Positions 43,967-54,194 of a stretch of DNA of 64,000 nucleotides are shown here, in pieces (position 1 is the first letter of the stretch; the number at the start of each line of letters is the position of its first letter). The DNA is from Dactylosporangium siamense (GTDB lineage Bacteria > Actinomycetota > Actinomycetes > Mycobacteriales > Micromonosporaceae). A program made the position numbers and the translations under genes. The notes beneath the pieces are model-generated. The model saw only the letters and a program-made list of their open reading frames with translations, searched no databases and was not told where the DNA came from. Location: positions 1-64,000 of the forward strand of contig NZ_BONQ01000014.1 of assembly GCF_016862795.1 (NCBI RefSeq). The letters run 5' to 3'.

Positions 43967-44923
43967 ATGGCTCATCGTGTCGTCGTCCTCGCCCTCGACG
44001 GCGTGTATCCGTTCGAGCTGAGCATCCCGAGCCGGATCTTCGGCACCGCCGACCACCTGTACGAGGTCGTGACCTGCAGCCTCGACGGCGGCCCGGTCCG
44101 CACCGGCTTCGACTTCAGCGTCACCGTGCAGCACGACGCGTCCGCCGTCGACACCGCCGACACGCTCGTCGTGCCGCCGTTCGTGTGCGCGCCCGACGGC
44201 CCCCGCGACTGGCTGCCGGAGCCTCTCGCCGCGGCGCTGCGCCGGCTGCGGCCCGGCGCGCGGATCGTCTCGATCTGCACCGCCTCCTACGTCCTGGCGG
44301 CCGCCGGTCTGCTCGACGGCCGCCGCGCGACCACGCACTGGAACGACGCGGAGCACTTCCAGCGCACCTTCCCCGCCGTCGACGTCGACGCATCGGTGCT
44401 GTTCATCGACGACGGCGACGTCCTCACCGCCGCCGGCGCCGCCTCGGGCATCGACGTGTGCCTGCACCTGATCCGCCGCGACCACGGCAGCGCCGTGGCG
44501 AACCGGGTCGCCCGCCTGTGTGTCGTGCCGCCCTGGCGGGAAGGCGGCCAGGCCCAGTACATCGACCGCCCGGTCCCGTCCCCGGCGGCCGCGACCACGG
44601 CGGCGACCCGGCAGTGGGCGCTCGGCCGGCTGGACCGCCCGATCTCCCTCGCCGAGCTGGCCGCGCACGCCCGCATGAGCGTCCGCACGTTCTCCCGCCG
44701 GTTCCGCGAGGAGGTCGGCATGACGTCGGGGCAGTGGCTGACCCGGCAGCGGATCGAGCACGCCCGGCACCTGCTGGAGACCACCGACCTGCCGGTGGAC
44801 CGGGTCGCCGCCTCGGCCGGCTTCGGCACGGCCGCCTCCATGCGCCAGCACCTGGCCAGCACGATCGGTGTGCCGCCGATGGCGTACCGCAACACCTTCC
44901 GCACCGCCGCCGAACGGGTCTGA
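43967..44923 (+). CDS. GlxA-type AraC-family regulator with DJ-1/PfpI domain
   Basis: 318 aa. N-terminal DJ-1/PfpI-like domain (about 1-185; 'VVVLALDGVYPFELSIPSRIFG' split, 'RIVSICTASYVLAAAGLLDG' with the nucleophile-elbow Cys), then two AraC helix-turn-helix motifs ('SLAELAAHARMSVRTFSRRF', 'DRVAASAGFGTAASMRQHL'). The start could also be the ATG at 43949. Likely activates or represses the divergent oxidoreductase. Confidence 0.92.
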   Translation: MAHRVVVLALDGVYPFELSIPSRIFGTADHLYEVVTCSLDGGPVRTGFDFSVTVQHDASAVDTADTLVVPPFVCAPDGPRDWLPEPLAAALRRLRPGARIVSICTASYVLAAAGLLDGRRATTHWNDAEHFQRTFPAVDVDASVLFIDDGDVLTAAGAASGIDVCLHLIRRDHGSAVANRVARLCVVPPWREGGQAQYIDRPVPSPAAATTAATRQWALGRLDRPISLAELAAHARMSVRTFSRRFREEVGMTSGQWLTRQRIEHARHLLETTDLPVDRVAASAGFGTAASMRQHLASTIGVPPMAYRNTFRTAAERV

Positions 44924-44959
44924 CACCCCCGGGTCCCCTGGACTACCTTGATCCAACTC

Positions 44960-44987
44960 CGGACCCACCGGTGTGGACGGGGGTCCG
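44960..44987. terminator. Hairpin between convergent araC-type and response-regulator genes
   Basis: CGGACCC (44960-44966) and GGGTCCG (44981-44987), a 7-bp stem with a 14-base loop, midway between the two stops. Confidence 0.5.
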
Positions 44988-45001
44988 CGTGCCGGCGCTC
45001 G

Positions 45002-45655
45002 CTACCGGCGCAGGCCTGACTGGACGGCGAAGACCACGAGCTGGGCCCGGTCGCGGGCGTGCAGCTTCAGCATCGCGCGGCTGACGTGGGTGCGCACCGT
45101 GGCCGGGCTGACCACCAGTTCGGCGGCGATCTCGTCGTTGGACCGGCCGGTGGCGACCCACGCGACGATCTCCCGCTCCCGCCCGGTGAGCCGGTGCAGC
45201 TGCGGGTGCGGCACCGACGGTGGGGTCGCGGCGGCGCCGAAGCGCTCGATGACGCGCCGGGTCACCGACGGCGACAGCAGCGACTCGCCCGCGGCCACCT
45301 CCCGCACCGCGCGCAGCAGGTCCTCCGGCGGGGCGTCCTTGAGCACGAAGCCGCTGGCCCCGTCGCGCAGCGCGGTGAAGATGTACTCGTCCAGCTCGAA
45401 CGTGGTCAGCATGACGACGCGGACCGCGGCGAGGGCGGGGTCCGCGGTGATCTGCCGCAGCGCCGCCAGCCCGTCGAGGACCGGCATCCGGATGTCGAGG
45501 AGGACGACGTCGGGAAGGCAGGCACGCACCGTGGCGACCGCCGTGACACCGTCGGCGGCCTCGGCGACCAGGTCGATGCCGGGCTCGCCGTCGAGCAGCG
45601 TGCGCAGGCCCATCCGGACCAGGGCCTGGTCGTCGGCGACCACGACGCGGATCAC
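45002..45655 (-). CDS. NarL/LuxR-family response regulator
   Basis: 217 aa, GTG start fused to the kinase stop (45652-45655). Receiver domain with phospho-acceptor D54 in 'VVLLDIRMPVLDG', acidic pocket 'ADDQ', Lys in 'FVLKDAPPEDLL'; LuxR-type DNA-binding domain about 150-215 ('LTGREREIVAWVATGRSNDE', 'SPATVRTHVSRAMLKLHARD'). Output half of a two-component system that lies next to a divergent ABC exporter. Confidence 0.94.
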   Translation of the reverse strand: MIRVVVADDQALVRMGLRTLLDGEPGIDLVAEAADGVTAVATVRACLPDVVLLDIRMPVLDGLAALRQITADPALAAVRVVMLTTFELDEYIFTALRDGASGFVLKDAPPEDLLRAVREVAAGESLLSPSVTRRVIERFGAAATPPSVPHPQLHRLTGREREIVAWVATGRSNDEIAAELVVSPATVRTHVSRAMLKLHARDRAQLVVFAVQSGLRR

Positions 45656-46797
45656 GGGCGCTCCAGCGGTTGAACCAGTGGCTTTTCCAGTGGCAGCCCT
45701 TTGTCCAGTGGCAGTCGCGCCGTCACCGCGAAGCCGCCGCCGGGGCGCGGGCCGGCCTCGACGGTGCCGCCGACGCGGGCCGCGCGGGTCCGCATGCCGG
45801 CCAGGCCGCTGCCCTCCACCACGGCGCCCGCCGCCCGCCCGTCGTCGCGGACCTCGACCACCACGTCCGCACCCTCGCGGGCGACGCGCACCCGGGCGGT
45901 GCCGGCCCCGGCGTGGCGCAGCACGTTGGTCAGCGCCTCCTGGAGGATGCGGTACGCCGCGACGTCCACCTCCCGCGGCAGCTCCCCCACCCAGACGTCG
46001 GCCACGATCGCCAGGCCACCGGACCGGATCCGGTCCAGCAGCACCGGCGCCTCGGCGAGCGTGACCGCCGGCCGCCTGGGGCCGTCGTCATCGTTGCTCA
46101 ACAGGTGGAGCTCGGCGCGCATCCCGTCCAGGGACTCGCGGCTGGTCGCCCGGATCGCCTCCAGGGACGCCCGGGCCCTGACCGGGTCCCGGTCCAGCAC
46201 GTGCAGCGCGACCCCGGCCTGCATGGCGATGACGGCCAGGCCGTGGCCGACCGCGTCGTGCAGCTCGTGCGCCATCCGCATCCGCTCGTCGGCGACCACC
46301 CGCAGGACGTTGGCCGCGTGCACCTCGGCGAGCGCGTCCCGCCGGGTCCGCACCCCCACGCCGATCGCGGCCGGCAGCGCCACCGCGAGCAGGACCAGCA
46401 GCGGCCAGGTGCCGGCGCTGAACGGCAGGCCGAACCGGAGCCCGCCGGCCACGTACATCGCCAGCCCCAGCACGACGTTGGCCGGGACCGAACGATTCGC
46501 CGGCCACGCCACGGCGACCCCGGCCGCCGCGACGGGCACGGCGACGAGGATCGGCCCGACCGGATACCCGGCGGCCAGATACGTCCCGACCGCGGTGCCG
46601 CAGCCGGCGAGCGTCACCGCGGGCATGCGCCGCACCGCGAGTGCCGCGACCGCCGCGACCACGACGAGCAGGTAGGCGAACAGGTCGGGCGACCTGGTCC
46701 AGCCGGACTCACCGTCGCCGGCGTCACCGGTGCCGAGCAGCCCCGCGCCGGCGACCAGCACAGCCGGCCACCCCAGCCGCCACGCCCTGGACCACAT
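45652..46797 (-). CDS. Sensor histidine kinase (HisKA_3/NarX type)
   Basis: 381 aa. Five to six membrane segments (about 10-145) with short loops, then HisKA_3 with phospho-acceptor H180 in 'MAHELHDAVGHGLAVIAMQA' and the HATPase region 'ILQEALTNVLRHAGAGTARV', 'GSGLAGMRTRAARVGG'. Typical of actinobacterial kinases that sense membrane stress or antibiotics. The C-terminus has a small LPLDKGLPLEKPL-type repeat. Paired with the downstream regulator. Confidence 0.92.
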   Translation of the reverse strand: MWSRAWRLGWPAVLVAGAGLLGTGDAGDGESGWTRSPDLFAYLLVVVAAVAALAVRRMPAVTLAGCGTAVGTYLAAGYPVGPILVAVPVAAAGVAVAWPANRSVPANVVLGLAMYVAGGLRFGLPFSAGTWPLLVLLAVALPAAIGVGVRTRRDALAEVHAANVLRVVADERMRMAHELHDAVGHGLAVIAMQAGVALHVLDRDPVRARASLEAIRATSRESLDGMRAELHLLSNDDDGPRRPAVTLAEAPVLLDRIRSGGLAIVADVWVGELPREVDVAAYRILQEALTNVLRHAGAGTARVRVAREGADVVVEVRDDGRAAGAVVEGSGLAGMRTRAARVGGTVEAGPRPGGGFAVTARLPLDKGLPLEKPLVQPLERP

Positions 46798-46881
46798 CGG
46801 CCGAGGATACGTTGATTTGCGTATGCCCGGTGCCGCCCGCACGCTGACGCCTCCCCGCCCGCCGGCGCCGATGCTCGACCC

Positions 46882-47727
46882 ATGACCGAGACGATGGTTT
46901 CCACCGACCGGCTGACCCGCCGCTACGGCACGCGTGTCGTGGTCGACGCCGTCAGCCTGACTGTCCACAAGGGAGAGGTGTACGGCTTCCTCGGCCCCAA
47001 CGGCGCCGGGAAGACCACGACGCTGCGCATGATCCTCGGTCTGGTCCGCCCGACCGCCGGCACCGCGACCGTCGCGGCCCGGCGCACCGGCGCGCTGATC
47101 GAGGGGCCGGGGTTCTTCCCGTACCTCTCCGGCCGCGACAACCTGCGGGTCCTCGCCCGGCACCGCGCCCTGCCCGACACCGCCGCCGACGCCGCCCTCG
47201 ACCGGGTGGGACTGGACGGGGGCGCGGCGTTCCGCACGTGCTCGCTCGGCATGAAGCAGCGGCTCGGGGTGGCGGCCGCCCTGCTCGGCGACGCCGAGCT
47301 GCTGGTCCTGGACGAGCCGACCAACGGCCTGGACCCGGGCGGGATGGCCGCCATGCGGGGGCTGCTGCGCGACCTCGCCGCCGAGGGTCGCACAGTCCTG
47401 CTGTCCAGCCACCTGCTCGGCGAGGTCCAGGAGATCTGCGACCGTGTCGGCGTCATCACCGGCGGGCGGCTCGTCGCGGAGAGCACCGTCGCCGCGATCC
47501 GGGGTGCCGGCACGCTGTTCGTGCGGGCCGCGCCGGTGGACGTGGCAGCGGCCGTCGCCGCACGGTTCGGTGCCGTCACCGAGTCCGACGGCGGCCTGCG
47601 GTGCGACTCCCCGGCACCCCCGTTGGTCCAGGCACTCGTGCGGGCCGGCGTCGAGGTGCACGAGGTGCGCACCGTCGAGCGTTCCCTCTCGGACGTCTTC
47701 TTCGAGCTGACGGAGGATCTGGCATGA
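46882..47727 (+). CDS. ABC transporter ATP-binding protein (exporter, bacitracin/antibiotic type)
   Basis: 281 aa. Walker A 'GPNGAGKTTTLRMILGL', signature 'CSLGMKQRLGVAAALLG', Walker B 'LLVLDEPTNGLDPGGMAAM', switch 'LLSSHLLGEVQEI'. The C-terminal domain after about residue 215 is typical of DrrA/BcrA-like drug or peptide exporters. Divergent from the two-component genes, which probably control it. Confidence 0.93.
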   Translation: MTETMVSTDRLTRRYGTRVVVDAVSLTVHKGEVYGFLGPNGAGKTTTLRMILGLVRPTAGTATVAARRTGALIEGPGFFPYLSGRDNLRVLARHRALPDTAADAALDRVGLDGGAAFRTCSLGMKQRLGVAAALLGDAELLVLDEPTNGLDPGGMAAMRGLLRDLAAEGRTVLLSSHLLGEVQEICDRVGVITGGRLVAESTVAAIRGAGTLFVRAAPVDVAAAVAARFGAVTESDGGLRCDSPAPPLVQALVRAGVEVHEVRTVERSLSDVFFELTEDLA

Positions 47728-48545
47728 GCGCGGAGCTGTTGCGGCTGCGGAAGTGGCCCGTGCTGTGGGTGCTGCTCGGCATCGGGCTGACCCTGGACGT
47801 GCTGTTCGGCTACGTCTTCGACTACCTGTCCTACCGCACCGGCAGCCGCCCGGTGAGCGAGGACGCCCCGCTGCTCGCCGGTCTGCTCCCGGCCGGCGTG
47901 CCGGTGACGACCGTCGAGGGCATGCCCATGTTCGGCGGCGCGATCCTGCTGATCCTCGGCGCCCTCGCGGCCGGCAGCGGCTACGGCTGGGGCACCTGGA
48001 AGACGGTCCTCACGACGGCACCGTCCCGGCTGCGGGCGTTCACCGGCCTGCTCGGCGCGCTCGGTGCCGTCGTCGCGGGACTGGTCGCGGCGATGTTCGC
48101 GGTGAACTTCGCCTGCGCCTTCGCGATCGCCGCCGCCGAGTCCTCCTCCTTCGACCTGCCACCGTTGGCAGACCTCGCCCGGGCCGCCGGCGGCGCGCTG
48201 CTGATGCACTCGATGTGGGCGTCGTGCGGCGTCCTGCTCGGCATCGTGGCCCGCGGTCCGGCCCTGGCCGTCGGCCTCGGCATGGTGTGGACCCTGGCGG
48301 TGGAGAACCTGCTGCGCGGCACCGGCAACGTCCTCGCCCCGGTCGCCGCGGTCGCGGACCTGTTGCCGGGCACCGCGGCCGGCTCCCTCGCCGGCGCCCT
48401 GGGCGCGGTGCCCTTCGCCGACAACGGCACCCCGGGCGTCCTGTCCACACTGGACGGTTCTGCGGCGGCGCTGCTCCTGTCGGGTTGGACGGTGGTGTTC
48501 ACCCTGTTGGCCGGCCTGCTACTCACCCGCCGCGATGTCATGTGA
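47724..48545 (+). CDS. ABC transporter permease (ABC-2 type)
   Basis: 273 aa, about six membrane segments; starts 'LLRLRKWPVLWVLLGIGLTL' as in ABC-2 permeases with a cytoplasmic N-terminus, and ends with the pattern 'GWTVVFTLLAGLLLTRRDV'. ATG fused to the ATPase stop (47724-47727). Forms an exporter with it. Its last 27 bases overlap the convergent gene. Confidence 0.88.
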   Translation: MSAELLRLRKWPVLWVLLGIGLTLDVLFGYVFDYLSYRTGSRPVSEDAPLLAGLLPAGVPVTTVEGMPMFGGAILLILGALAAGSGYGWGTWKTVLTTAPSRLRAFTGLLGALGAVVAGLVAAMFAVNFACAFAIAAAESSSFDLPPLADLARAAGGALLMHSMWASCGVLLGIVARGPALAVGLGMVWTLAVENLLRGTGNVLAPVAAVADLLPGTAAGSLAGALGAVPFADNGTPGVLSTLDGSAAALLLSGWTVVFTLLAGLLLTRRDVM

Positions 48546-49775
48546 CGGGCCGGCGGCGTCAACGGCGGCCCGGGCCGCCGCTTCGAAGCGCCGCGTCTCC
48601 ACGAACCAGCACACCCGGTCCCGGTCCTGGGGCGGCATCCGCGCCAGGAGTCCGTCCGCGACGTCGGTGGGGAGCGCGTCGAAGATCGGACCCGGTCCCC
48701 AACCCCAGTGCAGGGCGGCGAGAGCGAGCGCGGCGGCGTCGGGATCCATCGCCGTCAAAAACCGCGCGGCGACCTCGACCGGCCGATACCGCAGCTGGTA
48801 GGAGGCTTGCAGCGGCGGCATCAACGAGAGCCGTGCCGTCGCGTCCCCGGCGCTCATCAGCAGCAGGACCTGGTCGCGCTTCGGGCGGGGAAACCGCACC
48901 GCGGCCAGGTCCGGCGGCATGGCCGCCAGCAGGCGCGCCGCGAGCGGCTGCGGCATCGCGTTGAACATCCACGCCGCCGGGCGGAGCGCCATCGCCGCGA
49001 TCGCGGCCGGCACCGCGGGGTCCTCGCCTATGGCGGCGGCGATCCGGGCGGCGGGCGCGGGTTCGAGCGCCTCGAACACCTCGGCGAGCTCCCGCGGGGT
49101 CAGCCCGGCGAGCTCCGCGGCGGCCTCGGCGGCGGGCAGCGCGGCCAGTTCGGGCCCGGGCCGGGGATGGGTGATCGGCACGCCGTGGGTGCGCCGCCAG
49201 CGCCGCCACGACCGGCCGGTCGTGGATTCGCGGGGGTGCTCGACGCGCCACAGGACGTATCCGGCGTGGAGCCGGGCGGCCCGGTCCGGCGCGCCGGCCG
49301 CCTCGCGCAGTCGCTCGCGCAGCGTGGGACTGTCGAGGCGCCGTGCCAGCGCGTGGTGCCACCCGTCGCTGAGGTGGCGCCGGGGCCGGCGCACGGCGTC
49401 GAGCAGCAGGTCCTCCAGGACGGCGCGCACCGGGGGCGACGCGCCGTGGCGGATGAACCCGTAGATGGGCGCGGACACCTGTGGCCAGCGGGGCTGCACC
49501 CGCTGCCAGTCGGCCGGGAACCGTGTCTGCCATTGCAGGCACAGCAGCGCGAACGGCTCCAGCCGGCGCAGTTCGTCGCCCGTCCGCTCGGTGCGCTCGT
49601 CGGTGAAGGCGGCGACCGGGTCGGCGAGGGTGCCCGTCGGCCGGGACCGGTGCTGCCGCCACAGCAGCGTGCAGTGCCGCCGCACCGCCGCCTCGCGCGT
49701 CTCGTCGTCGGCCGAGACGAGGTCGAAGACCCACGCGTAGGCGTCCAGCGACCGGATGTCGAACCGCTCCAGCAC
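48519..49775 (-). CDS. Hypothetical protein with MgtE-N-like helical repeats
   Basis: 418 aa, soluble. Residues 1-200 have no known family. From about 215 to 400 there are several 25-30-residue repeats of the MgtE N-domain kind ('LAGLTPRELAEVFEALEPAP', 'AARLLAAMPPDLAAVRFP', 'FLTAMDPDAAALALAALHWG', 'DGLLARMPPQDRDRV'). No membrane or CBS part follows, so it is not a Mg transporter. It may be a scaffold; function unknown. The unit lies 12 bases downstream of the ROK gene and could be read from the same transcript. Confidence 0.6.
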   Translation of the reverse strand: MLERFDIRSLDAYAWVFDLVSADDETREAAVRRHCTLLWRQHRSRPTGTLADPVAAFTDERTERTGDELRRLEPFALLCLQWQTRFPADWQRVQPRWPQVSAPIYGFIRHGASPPVRAVLEDLLLDAVRRPRRHLSDGWHHALARRLDSPTLRERLREAAGAPDRAARLHAGYVLWRVEHPRESTTGRSWRRWRRTHGVPITHPRPGPELAALPAAEAAAELAGLTPRELAEVFEALEPAPAARIAAAIGEDPAVPAAIAAMALRPAAWMFNAMPQPLAARLLAAMPPDLAAVRFPRPKRDQVLLLMSAGDATARLSLMPPLQASYQLRYRPVEVAARFLTAMDPDAAALALAALHWGWGPGPIFDALPTDVADGLLARMPPQDRDRVCWFVETRRFEAAARAAVDAAGPSHDIAAGE

Positions 49776-49787
49776 CGGCTCAGGGTC

Positions 49788-51026
49788 TCACTCGGACAGC
49801 AGGGAGGAGACCTGCGGGGAGAAGGTGGCGTGCAGCACGAGGGCGGCGCCGCCGACGACGGCCGCGTCCACGCCCAGCGGGGACAGCGCGACGTCGACGA
49901 TGCGGATGCGCCGGGCCAGGGTGCGGGTCGCCAGGGCCCGGACCACCGCCTGGCGGAAGCGGGCCTCGACGTGGCGGATGCCGTGGCCGCCGAGGATGAC
50001 CAGGTCGACGTCGACGATGTTGACGACGTTGACGACGACCGTGGCCAGGTGCTCGGCGGCGGCGTCGATGACCGCGGCGGCGAGGGGGTCGCCGGCCGCG
50101 GCGGCGAGGCAGATGGTCGGGTGGTCCACGGCGACGGGGTCGGCGCGGTACAGCTCGGACAGCGACGACGCGGGTGGGTCGGCGGCGAGGAGGCGGTGCG
50201 CGGCGGCGACGATGGCCGGCGGGTTGACGAGGCTCTCCAGGCAGCCGCGGTTGCCGCAGTAGCAGCCGGGGCCGTCCTCGGCGACCGAGGTGTGGCCGAA
50301 CTCGGCGGCGTTCATCGAGCCGCCCCGATACACCTGATGACCCAGGACCAGGCCGCCCCCGACGCCCGTGCCGAGGTGGAAGTAGGCGAAGTTGGCGACG
50401 CCGCGGCCGGCGCCGGCCCAGCGCTCGGCGACGGCGGCGGCGGTCGCGTCGTTGTCGAGCGTGACCTCGAGGCCGGTGGCGGTGGCGAGCATTTCCTTGA
50501 TGGGCACGCGGCTCCAGTTGGCCAGCTGCGGCGGGGAGATGACCATGCCCACGTGCTGGTCGATGGGGCCGGGGGCGGCGAGGCCGAGGCCGAGGACCTG
50601 GCTTCGCTGCACGCCGGCTTCGAGCAGCACCTCGTCGACCAGTTCGGCCATGGCCGCCGTGACGAGCGCGGGGTCGGCCGGGCGAGGCGTGGTGCGGCGG
50701 GCGGTGACCAGCGGGCGGCCCAGGAGGTCGACCACGACGGCGGCCAGCTCGACGGGGTCGAAGTGCAGGCCGACGGCGCGGCCGGCGTCGGCGTTGAGAC
50801 GCAGGACGGTGCGTGGCTTGCCGCCGTTCGATGTGCGGGCGCCGTCCTCGCGGACGATGCCCTCGTCGATCAGCCGGCGGACGATGCCGGAGACGGTCTG
50901 CGGGGTGAGCCCGGTGTGCTGTGCGATCTCCACGCGGCTGACACCGTCGGCGAGCTGAATCTGATCCAGCACCACAGCACGGTTATATTGTCCTACTTTA
51001 GGGAGGTTGGTCCCTACCTGTCGCAC
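49788..51026 (-). CDS. ROK-family transcriptional regulator
   Basis: 412 aa, GTG start. N-terminal 'NLPKVGQYNRAVVLDQIQLA' and helix-turn-helix 'VEIAQHTGLTPQTVSGIVRR' are NagC/XylR-like. ROK domain has 'GLGLAAPGPID', 'DNDATAAAVAERW', 'GTGVGGGLVLG', 'EFGHTSV' and the zinc cluster 'CYCGNRGCLE'. Divergent from the sugar ABC operon, with a candidate operator in that operon's promoter, so it is the likely repressor. Confidence 0.93.
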   Translation of the reverse strand: MRQVGTNLPKVGQYNRAVVLDQIQLADGVSRVEIAQHTGLTPQTVSGIVRRLIDEGIVREDGARTSNGGKPRTVLRLNADAGRAVGLHFDPVELAAVVVDLLGRPLVTARRTTPRPADPALVTAAMAELVDEVLLEAGVQRSQVLGLGLAAPGPIDQHVGMVISPPQLANWSRVPIKEMLATATGLEVTLDNDATAAAVAERWAGAGRGVANFAYFHLGTGVGGGLVLGHQVYRGGSMNAAEFGHTSVAEDGPGCYCGNRGCLESLVNPPAIVAAAHRLLAADPPASSLSELYRADPVAVDHPTICLAAAAGDPLAAAVIDAAAEHLATVVVNVVNIVDVDLVILGGHGIRHVEARFRQAVVRALATRTLARRIRIVDVALSPLGVDAAVVGGAALVLHATFSPQVSSLLSE

Positions 51027-51084
51027 GCAGCCCCGCCTTCGTTCAGTTGCTGATCACGTACTGATCACATCCTCTCTCAGGACG

Positions 51085-51114
51085 TTGACTTTGTAAAACA
51101 ATTTGATTTAGGCT
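51085..51114 (+). promoter_or_regulatory. Promoter of the monosaccharide ABC operon with internal operator
   Basis: TTGACT (51085-51090), 18-base spacer, TAGGCT (51109-51114). The first 11 spacer bases are the palindrome TTGT-AAA-ACAA, AT-rich like ROK operators, so repressor bound there would exclude RNA polymerase. A direct repeat CTGATCAC lies just upstream (about 51050-51068). The leader from about 51121 to 51290 holds a further AGTTGG...CCAACT dyad near 51241-51273 and no gene. Confidence 0.65.
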
Positions 51115-51290
51115 CGGACACACGCAGCTAACCGCCCGGACACGAGGCAGCGGCTCTCGGCCCGCCCGCGACGCAGCGTCATTACCGGATTGTTACCAAC
51201 CAGTCCAGCTGGCGGCTTTGCAAAGTCTGCGATCTGAAATAAGTTGGTCGCCACAACAAATGTGCCAACTGGCGTTCCCCCGGAGGCAAC

Positions 51291-52841
51291 ATGACGAGCA
51301 GCGCTCCGGTCTTGCTGGAGATGCGGTCGATCACCAAGGAGTTCCCCGGCGTCAAGGCGCTCGCCGACGTCAACCTGGTGGTCCGTTCCGGCGAGATCCA
51401 CGCCATCTGTGGCGAGAACGGTGCCGGCAAGTCCACTTTGATGAAGGTCCTGAGCGGTGTCTACCCGTATGGCTCGTACAGCGGTGACATCATCTACCAG
51501 GGCTCCGAGTCCCGCTTCCCGGATATCCGCTCCAGCGAGCACGCCGGCATCGTGATCATCCACCAGGAGCTCGCGCTCGTGCCGGGCATGTCCATCACCG
51601 AGAACCTGTTCCTGGGCAACGAGCCCAAGAAGTTCGGCGCGATCGACTGGCAGGCCGCCAACAAGAAGGCCTACGAGCTGATGGCGCTGGTCGGCCTCAA
51701 GGAAGACCCCGACACCCTCATCAAGGACATCGGCGTCGGCAAGCAGCAGCTCGTGGAGATCGCCAAGGCGTTCGCCAAGGACGTGAAGCTGCTCATCCTC
51801 GACGAGCCGACCGCCGCGCTCAACGAGAACGACTCCCGGCACCTGCTGGACCTGCTGCGCGGCTTCAAGGACCGCGGCATCACCTCGATCATGATCTCGC
51901 ACAAGCTCAACGAGATCGAGGCGATCGCCGACACCATCACGATCCTGCGGGACGGCCGGACCATCGAGAGCCTCGACGTCAAGGACGACGGGGTCAACGA
52001 GGACCGCATCGTGCGCGGGATGGTGGGCCGCGACCTCAACAGCCGGTTCCCCGACCACACGCCCAACATCGGCGAGGTGTTCTTCGAGGTCCGCAACTGG
52101 ACGGTCCGGCACCCGATCTCCGCCGACCGCCTGGTGTGCAAGAACTCGAGCTTCAACGTGCGCCGCGGCGAGATCGTCGGCTTCGCCGGCCTGATGGGCG
52201 CCGGCCGCACCGAGCTCGCGATGAGCATCTTCGGCCGGTCCTACGGGACCTGGCTGTCGGGGCACATCTTCAAGGACGGCCAGGAGATCGAGCTCAAGTC
52301 GGTCGCCTCGGCCATCAAGCACGGCCTGGCGTATGTCAGCGAGGACCGCAAGGCGATCGGCCTCAACCTCCTCGACGACATCAAGACGTCGATGGTGGCG
52401 GCCAAGCTGTCGAAGATCTCCCGCAACGGCGTGCTCGACCAGGTCAAGGAGCACACCTACGCCGAGACCTACCGGCAGAGCCTGCGGGTCAAGACCCCGA
52501 CGGTCGACGAGGGCGTCACCAAGCTCTCCGGCGGCAACCAGCAGAAGGTCGTCCTGGCGAAGTGGATGTTCACGGACCCGGACCTGCTGATCCTCGACGA
52601 GCCGACCCGCGGCATCGACGTGGGCGCCAAGTATGAGATCTACGGCATCATCCAGAAGCTCGCCGAGCAGGGCAAGGGCGTCATCGTCATCTCGTCCGAG
52701 CTGCCGGAGCTGATCGGCCTGTGCGACCGGATCTACACAGTGTTCGAAGGCACCATCACCGGTGACGTCGCCCGTCGCGACGCCAACCCGGAACTCCTCA
52801 TGAAGCAGATGACCTCTACGAAGAAGATGCCGACGCCATGA
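51291..52841 (+). CDS. mmsA: Multiple-monosaccharide ABC transporter ATP-binding protein
   Basis: 516 aa, GGAGG five bases before the ATG. Two nucleotide-binding domains: the first complete ('[20 protein letters not shown]', '[17 protein letters not shown]', '[16 protein letters not shown]'), the second with degenerate Walker A 'GLMGAGRTE' but intact '[14 protein letters not shown]' and '[14 protein letters not shown]'. This asymmetry is normal for CUT2 (ribose/xylose/GguA) transporters. Codon use includes more AAG/GAG-rich, highly expressed style than its neighbours. Confidence 0.94.
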   Translation: MTSSAPVLLEMRSITKEFPGVKALADVNLVVRSGEIHAICGENGAGKSTLMKVLSGVYPYGSYSGDIIYQGSESRFPDIRSSEHAGIVIIHQELALVPGMSITENLFLGNEPKKFGAIDWQAANKKAYELMALVGLKEDPDTLIKDIGVGKQQLVEIAKAFAKDVKLLILDEPTAALNENDSRHLLDLLRGFKDRGITSIMISHKLNEIEAIADTITILRDGRTIESLDVKDDGVNEDRIVRGMVGRDLNSRFPDHTPNIGEVFFEVRNWTVRHPISADRLVCKNSSFNVRRGEIVGFAGLMGAGRTELAMSIFGRSYGTWLSGHIFKDGQEIELKSVASAIKHGLAYVSEDRKAIGLNLLDDIKTSMVAAKLSKISRNGVLDQVKEHTYAETYRQSLRVKTPTVDEGVTKLSGGNQQKVVLAKWMFTDPDLLILDEPTRGIDVGAKYEIYGIIQKLAEQGKGVIVISSELPELIGLCDRIYTVFEGTITGDVARRDANPELLMKQMTSTKKMPTP

Positions 52842-54139
52842 GCCGAATCAAAGACCTGCAGAAGAACCTCTTCGGAGGCACGACCTCCAACGCCCGCCAG
52901 TTCGGGATGATCTTCGCGCTGGCGGCGGTCGTCCTGTTCTTCGAGATCAAGACCGGCGGCCTGACCCTCACCTCCCGCAACCTCATCGCGGTCGTGAGCC
53001 AGTATTCGTACATCCTGATCCTGGCCATCGGCATGCTGATGGTCATCGTGGCCGGTCACATCGACCTGTCCGTCGGCTCGGTCGCCGCGTTCGTCGGCAT
53101 CATCGTGGCCAAGGCGATGCAGGAGTGGAACCTGCCCTGGTGGCTGGCCATCCTGCTGGGTCTCGGGGTCGGCGCGCTCGTCGGGGCGTGGCAGGGCTTC
53201 TGGGTCGCCTATATCGGGGTGCCGGCCTTCATCGTGACCTTGGCGGGCATGCTGCTGTTCCGAGGCGGCAACCAGTACATCGGCAACGCCGACTCGGTGC
53301 CGGTGCCGAAGGCCTTCCGGGAGATCGGCGCGGGCTACCTCCCCGAGGTCGGACCGTCGAGCATCCCCTACAACAACCTGACGCTGCTGCTCGGCCTGGC
53401 CGCCTGCCTGGCCGTCGCCTACCGGGAGTACCGCGCCCGGCAGACCCGCGTCGCGATGGGTGCCGAGCCGACCCCGGTGTGGGTGTCGCTGATCCGCCTG
53501 GCCGTGATGCTCGGCGTGATCATCTTCGCCACGCTGCGCTTCGCCGGCGGCCCCCGGGGCACCAGCTTCCCGGTGTCCGGCATCATCCTGACCGTCCTGG
53601 TCATCGCGTATGCCTTCTTCACCCGCAACACGGCCGGCGGCCGCTACATCTACGCGGTCGGCGGCAACGCCCGCGCCGCGGAGCTGTCCGGCGTGCGGCT
53701 CAAGCGGGTCAACTTCTTCGTCATGATGAACATGTCGGTCCTGGCCGCACTGGCCGGCATGATCTTCGTGGCACGCTCCGCAGCCTCCGGACCGCAGGAC
53801 GGTCTGAGCTGGGAGCTGGACGCGATCGCGGCCGTCTTCATCGGTGGTGCAGCCGTCTCCGGTGGTCTCGGCACGATCAGCGGGTCGATCGTCGGTGGTC
53901 TGGTCATGGCCCTGCTCAGCAACGGCCTGCAGCTGACCGGCACCGGCTCCGACATGGTCCAGATCATCAAGGGCCTGTTCCTGCTCGCCGCTGTCGCGTT
54001 CGACGTCTACAACAAGAGCCAGGGTCGGTTCTCGATCATCGGATCGTTGAGCAAACCCTTCCGCCGGGAGTCAACCGGAGGTCCGTCCGCAACATCCGGA
54101 ACCGGACAAGAGGCCGCCAAGACCCCGGTGGCCGGCTGA
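52838..54139 (+). CDS. mmsB: Multiple-monosaccharide ABC transporter permease
   Basis: 433 aa, ATG fused to the ATPase stop. About ten to twelve membrane segments of the CUT2 permease type: '[20 protein letters not shown]', '[20 protein letters not shown]', '[20 protein letters not shown]', '[20 protein letters not shown]'. The 'RGGNQYIGN' segment and the length match the GguB/MmsB branch better than XylH or RbsC. C-terminal 30 residues are polar and Gly/Thr-rich. Confidence 0.93.
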   Translation: MSRIKDLQKNLFGGTTSNARQFGMIFALAAVVLFFEIKTGGLTLTSRNLIAVVSQYSYILILAIGMLMVIVAGHIDLSVGSVAAFVGIIVAKAMQEWNLPWWLAILLGLGVGALVGAWQGFWVAYIGVPAFIVTLAGMLLFRGGNQYIGNADSVPVPKAFREIGAGYLPEVGPSSIPYNNLTLLLGLAACLAVAYREYRARQTRVAMGAEPTPVWVSLIRLAVMLGVIIFATLRFAGGPRGTSFPVSGIILTVLVIAYAFFTRNTAGGRYIYAVGGNARAAELSGVRLKRVNFFVMMNMSVLAALAGMIFVARSAASGPQDGLSWELDAIAAVFIGGAAVSGGLGTISGSIVGGLVMALLSNGLQLTGTGSDMVQIIKGLFLLAAVAFDVYNKSQGRFSIIGSLSKPFRRESTGGPSATSGTGQEAAKTPVAG

Positions 54140-54194
54140 CACCCTGTCCCGCCCCAACACCCGCACCTCCATCCGAAGAAAGGCAATGCCAAAC

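Noticed and set aside
48519-49775. Magnesium transporter MgtE
   Set aside because: No CBS domains or membrane segments follow the repeat region.
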